36,076 bases of DNA from Rhodoferax sp. (GTDB lineage Bacteria > Pseudomonadota > Gammaproteobacteria > Burkholderiales > Burkholderiaceae_C): NCBI GenBank assembly GCA_013791765.1, contig VMTC01000052.1:1-36076 (forward strand). Reading direction: 5' to 3'. The notes beneath the pieces are model-generated. The model did not search any database. It had not been told where the DNA came from and worked only from the letters and a program-made list of their open reading frames with translations. The translations under genes and the position numbers were made by a program. Position 1 is the stretch's first letter; every line of letters begins with the position of its first letter. Of the stretch, positions 12,783-21,740 are shown piece by piece.

Positions 12783-14970
12783 GATCCACGTCAATCGCCC
12801 AGCGCAGCAAGCCGCGCCCGGCGGGCTGCTTGCGCGTGCTGTGCAGCACCACTTGCCAGGCCGTCAAAAAACGCTGTAACGCCGCGCGCGATGGGCTTTC
12901 AATTAACATTTGCGCCCGTTCCACATTGGCCACGCGCTGGATGCTCATGGGCACCGCCGGGTACAGGGTCAGTTGCGCCAGCAACTGATCGGCGTTCTCC
13001 ATGGCACCAGCAGCCCTACTTGCCGCCGTCAAAAATCCTTGCGCAATGTCTTGGCTGCGTGCATCCGCCCGCACCAGCGCCTGAAAGCTGAAGGGCGGCA
13101 TGCCGGCCTGCTCGCGTTCCTTGAGCTGCTGCGCCGCAAAGCTCGGGTAGTCGTGGCGCTTCAAGGACTCAAACAAGGGATGCTGCGGGTGAAAGGTCTG
13201 CAGCCACATTTCGCTTTGGCTGCTGATGGCGGCGTCACGCCCGGCGCGCCCTGCAGCCTGCATCAGCAGGCTGAACAAGCGCTCGGGCGCGCGGAAGTCG
13301 CTCGAAAACAAGGCGCCATCGGGATTAACGGCCGCCACCAGCGTGATGCGACGAAAGTCGTGCCCCTTGGCAATCATCTGCGTGCCCACCAGCACATCAA
13401 CGTCACCGGCGTGCACGCGCCCCAGCTGGGACTCCAGTGCGCCTTTGAGTTTGGTGCTGTCGGCATCAATGCGCAGGATGCGCACCGGCTCGCCCTGCGG
13501 CCAGTGCTCACAGACCGAGTCAGGGCGGCGCACGCCAGCCAGCAACTCGGCCAAGTGCTCCTCCATCCGCTCAGTGCCGCGGCCCAGCGGGGCAATGTCG
13601 GGGTTGCCGCAAGCCGGGCACGCCCGCGGTACGCGCTCTGTAAAGCCGCAGTGGTGGCAGCGCAGTGTGCGGTCGATCTTGTGAAAGACCCGGTAGGCGC
13701 TGCAATGCGGGCATTCGCTCTTCCAGTCGCAGTCCGTGCAGTGCAGCACCGGGGCGTAGCCGCGCCGGTTCAGGAATACCATGCTTTGTTCGCCACGGGC
13801 AATGCGCTCCATGATGGCGGCCAGCAAGGGTGGCGCAATCACACAATGCTTGGGCTGGTGGTTCATGTCCACCCGGCGCACCAGCGGCAGACCGGCGCTG
13901 GTGGCGGCGAGATCGCTCGCCACAGGTTCTCTTTCGCCTTGAACTGCAAGCAGCGCCGGAGCGCTGCCGATGCGGCTGGGCATGGCCAGGCGCAGGTAGC
14001 GCCCGCCCTCGTCCGCCGAGCGACTGTGGTGCCAGCTTTCCAGCGACGGGGTCGCCGAGCCCAGCATGACCTTGGCCCCTTCGAGGCGACCGCGGTATAC
14101 CGCCAGATCGCGCGCCGAGTAGCGGGCGCCCTCCCCGCTTTTGTAGCTGGGGTCGTGCTCTTCGTCCACGATGATCAGCTTGAGCTGAGGCAGCGAGGCA
14201 AAAACCGCCATTCGCGTGCCGAGCACGATGCGCGCGCTGCCGCTGTGCGCCGCCAGCCAGCTCTTCAGGCGCTGTGCCGGCGTCATGCCGCTGTGCATGG
14301 ACACGACTGCAGCATCACCGTAGAGCGGCGCAAAACGCGCCACAAAGCGCGCTTGCAGCTGCGGCGTGAGGTTGATCTCGGGCACCATCACCATCGCCTG
14401 GGCATCGGGCTCATGTGCGAGCAACTGCTCGACGCACTGCAAATAGACTTCGGTCTTGCCGCTGCCGGTGGCGCCAAACAACAAGAATGGCCCAGAATTT
14501 TGATTAAACCGGGCGATAGCCCTCGTCTGCTCTGGGCTTAGCGCTATCTTTTTTTCAGAACTGCTGGAAGCGAAACTGACCGGGATCGACGCCTTGGCCT
14601 GACGCTTGAGGCGTCGGCCCCATTGCTGGGTACTCAAATCCCGCAATTGCGGCGGCAAGGCCGCCAGCGCCACCTCGCCCACGGAGCGCTGGTAATAGTT
14701 GGCGGCAAAAGTCACCAGCGCGCACCAGCTAGCGCTCAGCGGTGCAATGCCGACCAGCACAGCGGCAATCGGACGCAATTTATCAGGACCGAAAGCGGGC
14801 AAGGAACCCACGGGCGGCGCATCCCAAACCAGCCCCAAGAGCTCACGCTGGCCCAGCGGCACACGCACCACGGTACCGGCTGTGAGTGGCGACTCACTGA
14901 CATAAGTGAGGGCGCCGGCAACAGCACTGTGAACGGGCGTCTGCACCAAAACCGCCAGTTGATGACTCAT
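12769..14970 (-). CDS. priA: primosomal protein N' (replication restart helicase PriA)
   Basis: PriA recognises stalled or repaired replication forks and reloads the replicative helicase. The 733-residue protein has the N-terminal DNA-binding domain (about 1-110), a superfamily 2 helicase core with Walker A GATGSGKTEVYLQ (166-178) and Walker B DEEHDPSYK, and the zinc-binding region with eight Cys (CTDCDWKSECPHC ... CHHCG ... CPACG). The C-terminal region contains GRAGRD. The linker before Walker A (about 135-160) is encoded by a copy of a dispersed repeat. It is transcribed toward the hypothetical gene at 12174, and its C-terminus overlaps another repeat copy. Confidence 0.96.
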   Translation of the reverse strand: MSHQLAVLVQTPVHSAVAGALTYVSESPLTAGTVVRVPLGQRELLGLVWDAPPVGSLPAFGPDKLRPIAAVLVGIAPLSASWCALVTFAANYYQRSVGEVALAALPPQLRDLSTQQWGRRLKRQAKASIPVSFASSSSEKKIALSPEQTRAIARFNQNSGPFLLFGATGSGKTEVYLQCVEQLLAHEPDAQAMVMVPEINLTPQLQARFVARFAPLYGDAAVVSMHSGMTPAQRLKSWLAAHSGSARIVLGTRMAVFASLPQLKLIIVDEEHDPSYKSGEGARYSARDLAVYRGRLEGAKVMLGSATPSLESWHHSRSADEGGRYLRLAMPSRIGSAPALLAVQGEREPVASDLAATSAGLPLVRRVDMNHQPKHCVIAPPLLAAIMERIARGEQSMVFLNRRGYAPVLHCTDCDWKSECPHCSAYRVFHKIDRTLRCHHCGFTERVPRACPACGNPDIAPLGRGTERMEEHLAELLAGVRRPDSVCEHWPQGEPVRILRIDADSTKLKGALESQLGRVHAGDVDVLVGTQMIAKGHDFRRITLVAAVNPDGALFSSDFRAPERLFSLLMQAAGRAGRDAAISSQSEMWLQTFHPQHPLFESLKRHDYPSFAAQQLKEREQAGMPPFSFQALVRADARSQDIAQGFLTAASRAAGAMENADQLLAQLTLYPAVPMSIQRVANVERAQMLIESPSRAALQRFLTAWQVVLHSTRKQPAGRGLLRWAIDVDPLAI
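14496..14562 (-). repeat. dispersed repeat copy inside the priA coding sequence
   Basis: On the minus strand: an A-run, ATAGC (14543-14547), 14 bases, AGACGAGGGCTA (14517-14528), then TCGCCCGGTTTAATCAAAA. The 12-mer is identical to that of the copy at 12753-12764 and the ATAGC-to-12-mer distance is the same. It keeps the priA frame and encodes about KKIALSPEQTRAIARFNQN. Since LSPEQ is expected in PriA here, part of the similarity may be coincidence. Confidence 0.5.
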
Positions 14971-15357
14971 ATGCGAATCCAGGTTGCGGCCATCAGTTCA
15001 GGTGGACTTGCGAAAGTCGCCTTAAGCCCTTGATTCATAAAAGATTTGATGGAAATCCAATATTTCTGTGGATAACTTTGTTGATAGATTGCCTTGATCG
15101 TCTCCAAACCCGCATAAAACAAGGCTTTTGTCAAAATGCCCACAAAACTGGCAAAAATAAAAATCGTTATAAATCAACAAGTTAAAACCGCTATTTGATT
15201 AATAGCAAGTCGACGTCGACGTGTGGCATCTTGCTGGCGCAAAGCCGATTTTTGTGCATAAGTTCAATCGCGACAGTGCCAATTCAGACCAAAAAGGTGC
15301 TAGGCATTCAGCCTCTGGGCAATAACGAGCCCTGATACCGCCGCATTCCCGGTGTTC
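14971..15357 (-). promoter_or_regulatory. AT-rich priA upstream region with two DnaA-box motifs
   Basis: No gene lies in this gap. It holds TGTGGATAA (15067-15075), a perfect match to the strong DnaA box TTATCCACA in reverse, and TGTGCATAA (15253-15261), a match to TTATNCACA, both in the same orientation. Between them are AT-rich runs (15145-15205), an inverted repeat GCTATT-TGATT-AATAGC (15190-15206) and a 12-bp palindrome GTCGACGTCGAC (15209-15220). The gap is the likely promoter region of priA, and DnaA could regulate it. Confidence 0.45.
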
Positions 15358-16467
15358 TTAGGCCCGCATCTTGCGCGAGTGCGCGTGCACCGCTTGCACC
15401 AGGGCCGCCACATGCTCCGGCGGTGTGTGCTGGCTGATGCCGTGTCCCAGATTGAAAATATGCGTTGGGCCCGTGCCCTCGCCGGCATAAGGGGTGCCAA
15501 AGCTGTCAAGTACCTTGATGGCCTCGGCTTCAATCTGGGCCGGCGGCGCAAACAGCACATTTGGGTCCAGGTTGCCTTGCAGCGCTTTGCTGTCACCGAC
15601 AATGGCGCGCGCCTTGGCCAGGTTAACGGTCCAGTCCAGGCCCAGAACCTCGCAGTCAAGCTGCCCCATTTCTTTGAGCCACAGGCCACCGCCCTTGGTG
15701 AACACGATGCGCGGAATGCGCGCACCGTTGTGTTCGCGCTTGAGTTGCGCCAGCACCCGGGCCGTGTAGGCCAGGCTGAACTCCTGGAACGCACCGTCCG
15801 CCAGCACACCGCCCCAGCTGTCAAAAATCATCACCGCCTGGGCGCCCGCTTCGATTTGCGCGTTGAGGTACTGCGCCACCGAGTCGGCGTTGATCTGCAA
15901 AATCCGGTGCATCAGGTCCGGGCGGCTGTAAAGCATGGTCTTGACCAGCCGGTAGTCGTCCGAGCCTGCGCCTTCGACCATGTAGCAAGCCAGCGTCCAG
16001 GGGCTACCCGAAAAACCGATCAATGGCACCCGGCCATCAAGGGCCTTGCGGATCGAGGTGACGGCGTCAAACACATAGCGCAGCTTGTCCATGTCAGGCA
16101 CCGCCAATTTGGCCACTGCCGCTTCATCGCGCACCGGGTGGGCAAATTTCGGGCCCTCGCCCAGCGCAAACGACAGCCCCAGGCCCATGGCGTCGGGCAC
16201 GGTCAGGATGTCGCTGAACAAAATGGCGGCGTCAATCGGGAAGCGTTCCAGCGGCTGCAGCGTGACTTCGGTGGCGTAGTCGGTGTTGGTGGCCAAACCC
16301 ATGAAGCTGCCGGCCTTGGCGCGGGTGGCGCGGTATTCCGGCAAAAAACGCCCGGCCTGGCGCATCATCCAGATCGGGGTGTAGTCGGTGGCTTGGCGCA
16401 GGCATGCGCGCAGGAAAGTGTCGTTTTTCAGGGGCGCAAACGCGCTCGATTGGGTTGAAGTATTCAT
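15358..16467 (-). CDS. hemE: uroporphyrinogen decarboxylase
   Basis: HemE removes four carboxyl groups from uroporphyrinogen III to give coproporphyrinogen III in heme synthesis, in the cytoplasm. The 369-residue TIM-barrel protein carries the substrate-binding signature [16 protein letters not shown] (about 31-46), the conserved [17 protein letters not shown] (about 84-100) and [16 protein letters not shown] (about 152-167). Length is normal. It lies 388 bp upstream of priA on the same strand, downstream of a strong hairpin that follows the carbonic anhydrase gene, so it probably has its own promoter. Confidence 0.96.
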   Translation of the reverse strand: MNTSTQSSAFAPLKNDTFLRACLRQATDYTPIWMMRQAGRFLPEYRATRAKAGSFMGLATNTDYATEVTLQPLERFPIDAAILFSDILTVPDAMGLGLSFALGEGPKFAHPVRDEAAVAKLAVPDMDKLRYVFDAVTSIRKALDGRVPLIGFSGSPWTLACYMVEGAGSDDYRLVKTMLYSRPDLMHRILQINADSVAQYLNAQIEAGAQAVMIFDSWGGVLADGAFQEFSLAYTARVLAQLKREHNGARIPRIVFTKGGGLWLKEMGQLDCEVLGLDWTVNLAKARAIVGDSKALQGNLDPNVLFAPPAQIEAEAIKVLDSFGTPYAGEGTGPTHIFNLGHGISQHTPPEHVAALVQAVHAHSRKMRA

Positions 16468-16522
16468 GGCGTCTTGCTGGAAAGCGTTGGGTTATTCAAG
16501 GCGCAATTGTCGCCTTTCTTTG

Positions 16523-16549
16523 AAGCGGCCCCTACCGCCGGGGCCGCTT
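16523..16549 (-). terminator. strong hairpin between the carbonic anhydrase gene and hemE
   Basis: AAGCGGCCCC (16523-16532), a 7-base loop and GGGGCCGCTT (16540-16549) form a perfect 10-bp GC-rich stem 35 bp after the carbonic anhydrase stop. The following bases on the minus strand are A/G-rich and not T-rich, so it is not a textbook intrinsic terminator, but its place between two genes suggests attenuation or mRNA end protection. Confidence 0.5.
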
Positions 16550-16583
16550 GCCACGAGCAGGCCGCCGCAACAGCCGACGTGCG

Positions 16584-17750
16584 CTACTGCGCGTCGCGCA
16601 CCACCCGGCCGTGCAGCGGCTGCAGTGGGCGTGCGTTGTGGGGAAATATCTGTGTGAAGAGCTTGATCTGCGCTGCACTCACCGGGCTGGGCTGCTTCAA
16701 CACCAGCCACAGCACGCCCTCAGAGCACGGGGGCGTGGTGAGTGACCCCATGAACTGGTAGTAGCGCTGGTCGGTCGGCAACAACTCGTTCATGTCGATC
16801 AGCCCGGCCGGTATGCGCACACGGTCATGGATATCGAGTGGCATGTAGGTCCAGACCTTGTGAATCAGGGCATTGGCTGCGCCAGCTTGCAACAGCACCG
16901 AGACCACGGCAAGTTGACCCTCGGCGTTCTGGTGCACCAGGTGCGCCACCATGGCAAAGCCCTGGCCGTTGACCCTTTCTTCTGAGGGCGCATGAAAGTG
17001 AAACTGCAGCAGTTTGTAGCTCGAGCCGCGCACCGTGACGCTGTTGTCGCCCTGCAGATCGACCTGGATGGTGCGGCCATTGTTGACCACGCTGGCGCTG
17101 CTGGGCTGGTAACTCAATTGCAGCGGCTCGGCCGGACCCTGTAAGGTCAGTGACTCGTCGATGTTGATGGGCGACTGGCGCTGCCCGGTTGCGCACATCT
17201 TGAACTCGGGCTGCAACTGGCCCCAGGCCTGCGGGCCGTTCTCGCCCTGGTAGCTCCAATGCACGTCGTCGTGGCCGCCCGCTTTGGCATCGCTCGCGTT
17301 GGCCGGGTCTGCGTGACCCGCTAGCGCGGCGGCCTTGGCACGAATGTACTGACGACTCACTCGCGGGTTGACGGTGCGCTTGGGAGTAGCAACAGGCGCA
17401 GCGTGCTGGGCAGCGTCGTGCCCGCCGTCCGCGCTGTTGTGCGCCGCCTCAGCCGGCACAACGGGCTTGCCAGCAGGAATCGTGATGAACTTCTTCTCCT
17501 TGCCGTTGATCACCAGCGTGACACGCTTGTTGGCGTCCGCGCCGCCGGCGACCGCCTCGCGGACCTGATCAACGATGCTTTTGGCAGCTGGCGCGCTGGC
17601 GGCCAACTTTCTGACCGGCGCGGCAGGGCTGCTTTCCGAGGTGACGGGGCCGCGGTCTGCGGCCCAGCCCATGTTGGAGAGCGCGGCCGCCAGCGCCAGC
17701 AATAGCCAGGTAAAACCGTGTGAGGCAGCGTGGAAGCGAGTCTTATGCAT
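16584..17750 (-). CDS. alpha-class carbonic anhydrase, secreted, with long N-terminal extension
   Basis: This enzyme interconverts CO2 and bicarbonate in the periplasm. Of 388 residues, 1-30 look like a signal peptide ([20 protein letters not shown]). Residues about 31-160 form an Ala/His/Lys-rich extension, and the alpha-CA domain runs from about 163 ([14 protein letters not shown]) to 388. Zinc ligands are His251 and His253 ([10 protein letters not shown]) and His270 (MVAHLVHQ); QSPINI and [11 protein letters not shown] are present. The active site is therefore intact. The extension, about 130 residues, contains [19 protein letters not shown] and is unlike usual bacterial forms of about 220-260 residues. 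It is divergent from ruvB. Confidence 0.93.
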   Translation of the reverse strand: MHKTRFHAASHGFTWLLLALAAALSNMGWAADRGPVTSESSPAAPVRKLAASAPAAKSIVDQVREAVAGGADANKRVTLVINGKEKKFITIPAGKPVVPAEAAHNSADGGHDAAQHAAPVATPKRTVNPRVSRQYIRAKAAALAGHADPANASDAKAGGHDDVHWSYQGENGPQAWGQLQPEFKMCATGQRQSPINIDESLTLQGPAEPLQLSYQPSSASVVNNGRTIQVDLQGDNSVTVRGSSYKLLQFHFHAPSEERVNGQGFAMVAHLVHQNAEGQLAVVSVLLQAGAANALIHKVWTYMPLDIHDRVRIPAGLIDMNELLPTDQRYYQFMGSLTTPPCSEGVLWLVLKQPSPVSAAQIKLFTQIFPHNARPLQPLHGRVVRDAQ

Positions 17751-17840
17751 GCCTGCTTATCGACACATTCCCAGGGTCACTTAAGTTTGCCAGCCCCGCT
17801 GCAAGCTATAGTCAAGCCTCCTTTAGCACCTGCAGCCGCC

Positions 17841-18905
17841 GTGAGCATTCAAACCGACGATTTCGCCGCCCCACCGCCCAAACGCATTTTGTCGGGAGCG
17901 CCTGCGTCACCCAACGAAGAAGCGGTGGAGCGCGCGCTGCGTCCCAAGCTGCTCGACGAATACGTGGGCCAAGCCAAGGTGCGCGAGCAGTTGGAGATAT
18001 TCATCAGCGCCGCGAAGATGCGCGGCGAGGCGCTGGACCATGTGCTGCTGTTTGGCCCACCGGGATTGGGGAAAACAACGCTGTCTCACATCATTGCGCA
18101 CGAATTGGGCGTGAACCTGCGTCAAACCAGCGGCCCGGTGCTGGAAAAGCCCAAGGATCTGGCAGCGCTTTTGACCAATCTGGAAAAGAACGATGTACTG
18201 TTCATCGACGAAATCCACCGCCTGAGCCCGGTGGTGGAAGAAATCCTGTACCCCGCGCTGGAAGATTACAAGATTGACATCATGATCGGCGAAGGCCCGG
18301 CGGCGCGCTCGATCAAGCTCGACCTGCAACCCTTCACCCTGGTGGGTGCCACCACCCGCGCCGGCATGCTGACCAACCCGCTGCGCGACCGTTTTGGCAT
18401 TGTGGCGCGGCTGGAGTTTTACAGCGCCGAAGAGTTGGCGCGCATCGTCACGCGCAGTGCCGGCCTGCTCAAGGTGCCGACCGACGAGAAGGGCGGCTTT
18501 GAGATTGCCCGGCGTTCCCGCGGCACGCCGCGCATTGCCAACCGCCTGTTGCGCCGGGTACGTGATTACGCCGACGTGAAAGGCACGGGCGAGATCACGC
18601 TCGACATCGCCCACCGCGCCTTGGTCATGCTCGACGTGGACCCGCAAGGCTTTGACCTGATGGACCGCAAACTGCTGGAAGCCGTGATTCACCGCTTTGA
18701 TGGTGGCCCGGTGGGCCTTGACAACATTGCTGCCAGCATTGGCGAAGAGCGCGAAACCATCGAAGACGTGATCGAGCCCTACCTGATCCAGCAAGGCTAC
18801 CTGCAGCGCACGCCGCGTGGTCGCATTGCCACGCTGGCGGCTTACAAGCACCTGGGCGTCACGCCGCCCGCGGCGCAAGGCGGCGGGGATATGTTCGGGG
18901 TTTGA
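17841..18905 (+). CDS. ruvB: Holliday junction branch migration helicase RuvB
   Basis: RuvB is the hexameric AAA+ motor that, with RuvA, drives branch migration of Holliday junctions. The GTG at 17841 gives the standard N-terminus MSIQTDDFA and a 354-residue protein; an open frame upstream to 17730 is not needed. Walker A GPPGLGKT (72-79), Walker B DEIH (123-126), sensor GATTRAG, arginine-finger region NPLRDRFGI and the C-terminal winged helix ([12 protein letters not shown]) are present. It ends GGDMFGV. The 29 bases at its 3' end recur, nearly identical, at 19768. ruvA and ruvC are not adjacent. Confidence 0.96.
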   Translation: MSIQTDDFAAPPPKRILSGAPASPNEEAVERALRPKLLDEYVGQAKVREQLEIFISAAKMRGEALDHVLLFGPPGLGKTTLSHIIAHELGVNLRQTSGPVLEKPKDLAALLTNLEKNDVLFIDEIHRLSPVVEEILYPALEDYKIDIMIGEGPAARSIKLDLQPFTLVGATTRAGMLTNPLRDRFGIVARLEFYSAEELARIVTRSAGLLKVPTDEKGGFEIARRSRGTPRIANRLLRRVRDYADVKGTGEITLDIAHRALVMLDVDPQGFDLMDRKLLEAVIHRFDGGPVGLDNIAASIGEERETIEDVIEPYLIQQGYLQRTPRGRIATLAAYKHLGVTPPAAQGGGDMFGV

Positions 18906-18912
18906 GACCTGA
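18884..18912 (+). repeat. direct repeat, copy 1 (ruvB 3' end)
   Basis: This 29-bp stretch covers the last ruvB codons, the TGA stop and six bases after it. It matches 19768-19796 at 26 of 29 positions, including an uninterrupted 14-base block (GTTCGGGGTTTGAG). The copies enclose the VTT membrane-protein gene. Confidence 0.7.
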
Positions 18913-18945
18913 CTTGGCGCGGCTCAGGCTGGGTGCTTGCGGCTA

Positions 18946-19686
18946 TCAGGCCGATGCCCGCTGGTGCCGCCATCGAAGCCAGGCCAGGCCCAAGGCGACA
19001 AGCGCCACACCGCAAGCCGAGAGCAGCAGCACATATTGTTTTTGGATAAAGGCGCTACCGAGAAAGACCGTACCCAACGCATACGGAATTTCGGTGAGCA
19101 TCAGCGCGCCCAAATAGACGCGAAGCGGGTAGCCGACAAGCCCGAAGAAGTAGCCCGAAACGTCTGATGGAACCGCCAGCTGCACCAGCACGACGGTGGC
19201 GAATGAGCCACCTTCGGGAACTCGGCTTTCGTAGCGGTCGACCATTCCACCGGACAACATGCGCTGAACGGCGGGGCGCTTCAGGCGTCGGCCAATGGAG
19301 TAGGTGACGAGTCCGCCCAGACACCAGCCGCTCCATAACAGGAGGAAACAACCGATCTCGCCCCAGGCTTGCACGCCAATGGGGACGAGCAGCACGCCGG
19401 AGAAGAACACCAGCATGGCCGAGAGAGCCGCCAGTCCCATGAAAATCAGGGCGCCCAGAACAGGGTGCTGGGCGATGACCGGTTCGGCCAGCGCAAGGCC
19501 GGCAACGATCTTGCCATGAACGGTGTCAGACAAGGCCAGCAGCCCGGTGACGAGCAGGACGGCGATCACGATGCCAACGCGCCGCGCAATCTCGGTTGCC
19601 GTGCCCCAACGCCCCGCCCTTGCCACAGCAGCGTCTTTGGTCTGCCCCTGAGGCGGCGGCGGAAGGGGGTCGGGCTGCGTGGGCAT
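18946..19686 (-). CDS. VTT-domain (DedA/TVP38-like) membrane protein
   Basis: This 246-residue inner-membrane protein has about six hydrophobic segments and a Pro-rich cytoplasmic N-terminus (QPDPLPPPPQGQ). The central region GVLLVPIGVQAWGEIGCFLLLW followed by GGLVTYSIGRRLKR, and then LVQLAVPSDVSGYFFGLVGY, fit the VTT fold of the DedA/TMEM64 family, associated with lipid scrambling or undecaprenyl-phosphate recycling. The ATG at 19686 is used; a TTG just before it is possible. It is convergent with ruvB (40 bp apart) and the gene is enclosed by direct repeats of the ruvB end. The function is inferred from the family. Confidence 0.75.
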   Translation of the reverse strand: MPTQPDPLPPPPQGQTKDAAVARAGRWGTATEIARRVGIVIAVLLVTGLLALSDTVHGKIVAGLALAEPVIAQHPVLGALIFMGLAALSAMLVFFSGVLLVPIGVQAWGEIGCFLLLWSGWCLGGLVTYSIGRRLKRPAVQRMLSGGMVDRYESRVPEGGSFATVVLVQLAVPSDVSGYFFGLVGYPLRVYLGALMLTEIPYALGTVFLGSAFIQKQYVLLLSACGVALVALGLAWLRWRHQRASA

Positions 19687-19767
19687 CAAGCGTTCGGGTT
19701 GCGATTCCAGCTTTGGATTATCCGTTGAAGCACGCGATCATCAGCGCGAGGCCCCGCTTTCTTTATT

Positions 19768-19796
19768 CGGGGACAGGTTCGGGGTTTGAGGCCTGA
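19768..19796 (+). repeat. direct repeat, copy 2 (duplicate of the ruvB 3' end)
   Basis: Same 29-bp sequence as 18884-18912 with three differences. It still encodes a RuvB-like tail (FGDRFGV and TGA) but the rest of ruvB is absent before it. This looks like an attachment-site-type duplication or the trace of an old ruvB duplication. Confidence 0.65.
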
Positions 19797-19888
19797 AGTG
19801 CGGTCACGCAAGCTGGCAGTCGCGCGGGTCTTGCGATTCATTCGAAGCCGATGGATGTACCACCTGCGGCGCACGCCAGCCGACCACG

Positions 19889-20735
19889 TCATAACAGATA
19901 AACATTGAATCCGCCCGATATCAACATGTCTTTCTTGCGATCAAGAAGCGTTAGAAAACCATACGCATCGAAGCGGCCAATGTCGCCAGTGCGGATGAAT
20001 CGCTTGCCATGGGGTTCCAACCATTCGACCTCACGGGGTTTTTTGGGCTGCCCGTGGTAGCCGATCATCATCCCTCCCGAGTGGCCGACCACTTCGCCCG
20101 TACAGCGGCGTTGACAGGAGCGTAACGGTCTTGTTGTCGTAGTGATAAGCCGCACCACGCCGCACATGGGGCCAGCGCATACCGTGCGACTGTACGATGC
20201 CTTTGGGTTCGCCTGTGGTTCCAGAGGAATAAATGATATTGAACGGTCAGCCTGCTTGAATCGCCACCGCCACTGGTTGTTGACCGGGTTCAGTCAGCCA
20301 ATCTTTTAGCGATCGTTCGGTTGTCTGGTTGTCCAAAGCGATGCGCGCGACGCCATGAACGTGCGCTTGCCACATCTCCGCGCCGCCGGGGCCATCCAAA
20401 AAGACAAGTTTGGCGCGGGCGTCTTGAACCATACGCTGCAAGCTGGCGGCGCCTGACCCCGGAGCCAGCGGCGCCACGACCACGCCTGCTCGCAAGGCGC
20501 CCAAGAAGATCGCAGCGTATTCAATGGACAGGTCTACACAGATGGCGATTGCGTCGCCTGGTCGAACCCCATCGAGTTGTAAGGCGCAGGCAGTACGGTC
20601 CAATAGCTTGTCAAGTTCCTCGTCGTCTAGATGACGCTCGCCTTGGACCAGAGGCCACTGATTGGGTGCGCGCATTGCGTGCTGTCGGATTAGATCGGTG
20701 ATGATGCCAAATTCTGTGTCAATGAAATTAGTCAT
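19889..20735 (-). pseudogene. acyl-CoA ligase (AMP-binding), ruined
   Basis: The gene would encode an AMP-forming acid-CoA ligase. From ATG 20735 the N-terminal part is normal for about 160 residues (DGVRPGDAIAICVDLSIEYA). A TGA at 20247-20249 then interrupts the frame, right before the AMP-binding motif [14 protein letters not shown], which follows in the same frame. After STPLYG (near 20100) a large internal part, probably 200 residues or more, is missing and the frame shifts. The C-terminal motifs [39 protein letters not shown] and SGGFNVY follow, and the C-terminal subdomain beyond is lost. It sits downstream of iclR on the same strand, in the position a pimA-like ligase would have relative to the pim-like operon. 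Confidence 0.85.
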
Positions 20736-20817
20736 AGAAAATGCTTAATAAATAATGGCCAGAATCGCAGTTTGCTATTGAAGACGATGTGTAGCAGGGT
20801 TCACGGCTTGGGAGTTG

Positions 20818-21621
20818 CTAATGGCGCCCCATATTCACTTCCACGGTGTGTACTAGCTCTACCAAGCGTGGTCCGAGATCATTCATCAACGCCTCACGCG
20901 GCAATAAAAAGGCCGGGCCGCCGCAATTGAAAGCCATCATCTCTTCGCCGTCCGGGTCGATCAGTGGCACACCCACTGCATTTATATTGGCTTCCCAATC
21001 ACCAACTGAGGTGCAGAAGCCGTGGTCTTGGTAGTCCTTGAATCCCTGTTCCAAATTCGCTTTAATTTGATGCCACTTTTCTTCATTACCCAATCGGATG
21101 TGATCCATCAGAAAATCACGTTCGGTCTGTGGCAGCGCGCACAGCAGGGCCTTGCCCATCGCCGTCGTGGCGATTGGGATACGTGAGCCGACATCTCGCC
21201 GAAGCGTTACAGCCGAACTGCTTCGGCAGCTTTCGATATACACCATGTCAAGGCGATCACGTATGCCTATTGAGACACTGGCTTGGGAGTGCTCAGCAAG
21301 CTCCCTCATCGCGGGACGAGCCAGTTTGCGAACATCAAGATTTGACAGCAAGGAGTTGCCGAGGGAAAGCACCCCCGAACCAAGGTGATATTGCCCTCGC
21401 TCGTGTGAAAAGCCGAGGTAGCCGAGTTTGGTTAGCGTATAGGTAAGCCGCGAAATGGTCGGTTTTGGCATTCCGGTCCGCTTTGCCAACTCAGTGTTGC
21501 TCAGGTACTTTTCGCCCGGGAGAAAACACCGCAGTATCTCCAGTCCTCGCGCCAAAGCGTTCACGAATTGCCGGTCTTTGATTGCCGCGTCATCGCTAAA
21601 CGTCTGAATTTGAGCTTCCAT
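20818..21621 (-). CDS. IclR family transcriptional regulator
   Basis: This 267-residue regulator has an N-terminal winged helix-turn-helix (about 20-80, NTELAKRTGMPKPTISRLTY) and a C-terminal IclR effector domain (about 90-260, with AVTLRRDVGSRIPIATTAMG and AVGVPLIDPDGEEMMAFNCG). It is divergent from the pim-like operon. Two copies of TTCGC-N3-GCGAA in the shared upstream region, one near each gene, are probable binding sites, so it likely controls the operon and itself. The effector is probably a CoA thioester or the free acid substrate (inference). Confidence 0.93.
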   Translation of the reverse strand: MEAQIQTFSDDAAIKDRQFVNALARGLEILRCFLPGEKYLSNTELAKRTGMPKPTISRLTYTLTKLGYLGFSHERGQYHLGSGVLSLGNSLLSNLDVRKLARPAMRELAEHSQASVSIGIRDRLDMVYIESCRSSSAVTLRRDVGSRIPIATTAMGKALLCALPQTERDFLMDHIRLGNEEKWHQIKANLEQGFKDYQDHGFCTSVGDWEANINAVGVPLIDPDGEEMMAFNCGGPAFLLPREALMNDLGPRLVELVHTVEVNMGRH

Positions 21622-21727
21622 GTATCGACTCCATTTATTTCCGATTCAGCAACTCGCGCACTCAGGAAAATTGGACGCACGCTCGCCTACTAAATTTCTA
21701 ATTGTAGATTGACATTCGGAATAAATG

Positions 21728-21740
21728 TTCGCATAGCGAA
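21728..21740. promoter_or_regulatory. palindromic operator, iclR side
   Basis: TTCGC-ATA-GCGAA is a perfect 5-3-5 palindrome about 107 bp before the iclR start. The identical arms recur at 22092-22104. A short spaced palindrome near a divergent IclR gene fits the binding mode of the family. Confidence 0.65.

Noticed and set aside
12910-14541. Very long plus-strand open frame opposite priA
   Set aside because: Its translation has the His/Arg/Ala-rich look of an antisense shadow in GC-rich DNA, and priA on the other strand has all expected motifs.
15190-15220. A further copy of the dispersed repeat beginning with ATAGC at 15202
   Set aside because: The 12-mer expected 14 bases downstream is absent; only the short ATAGC matches.
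15067-15261. Chromosomal replication origin in the priA upstream region
   Set aside because: Only two DnaA boxes are seen and dnaA/dnaN, the usual neighbours, are absent; a regulatory role is a simpler reading.
15352-16458. Long plus-strand open frame opposite hemE
   Set aside because: Shadow of hemE; the minus-strand frame carries the conserved decarboxylase signatures.
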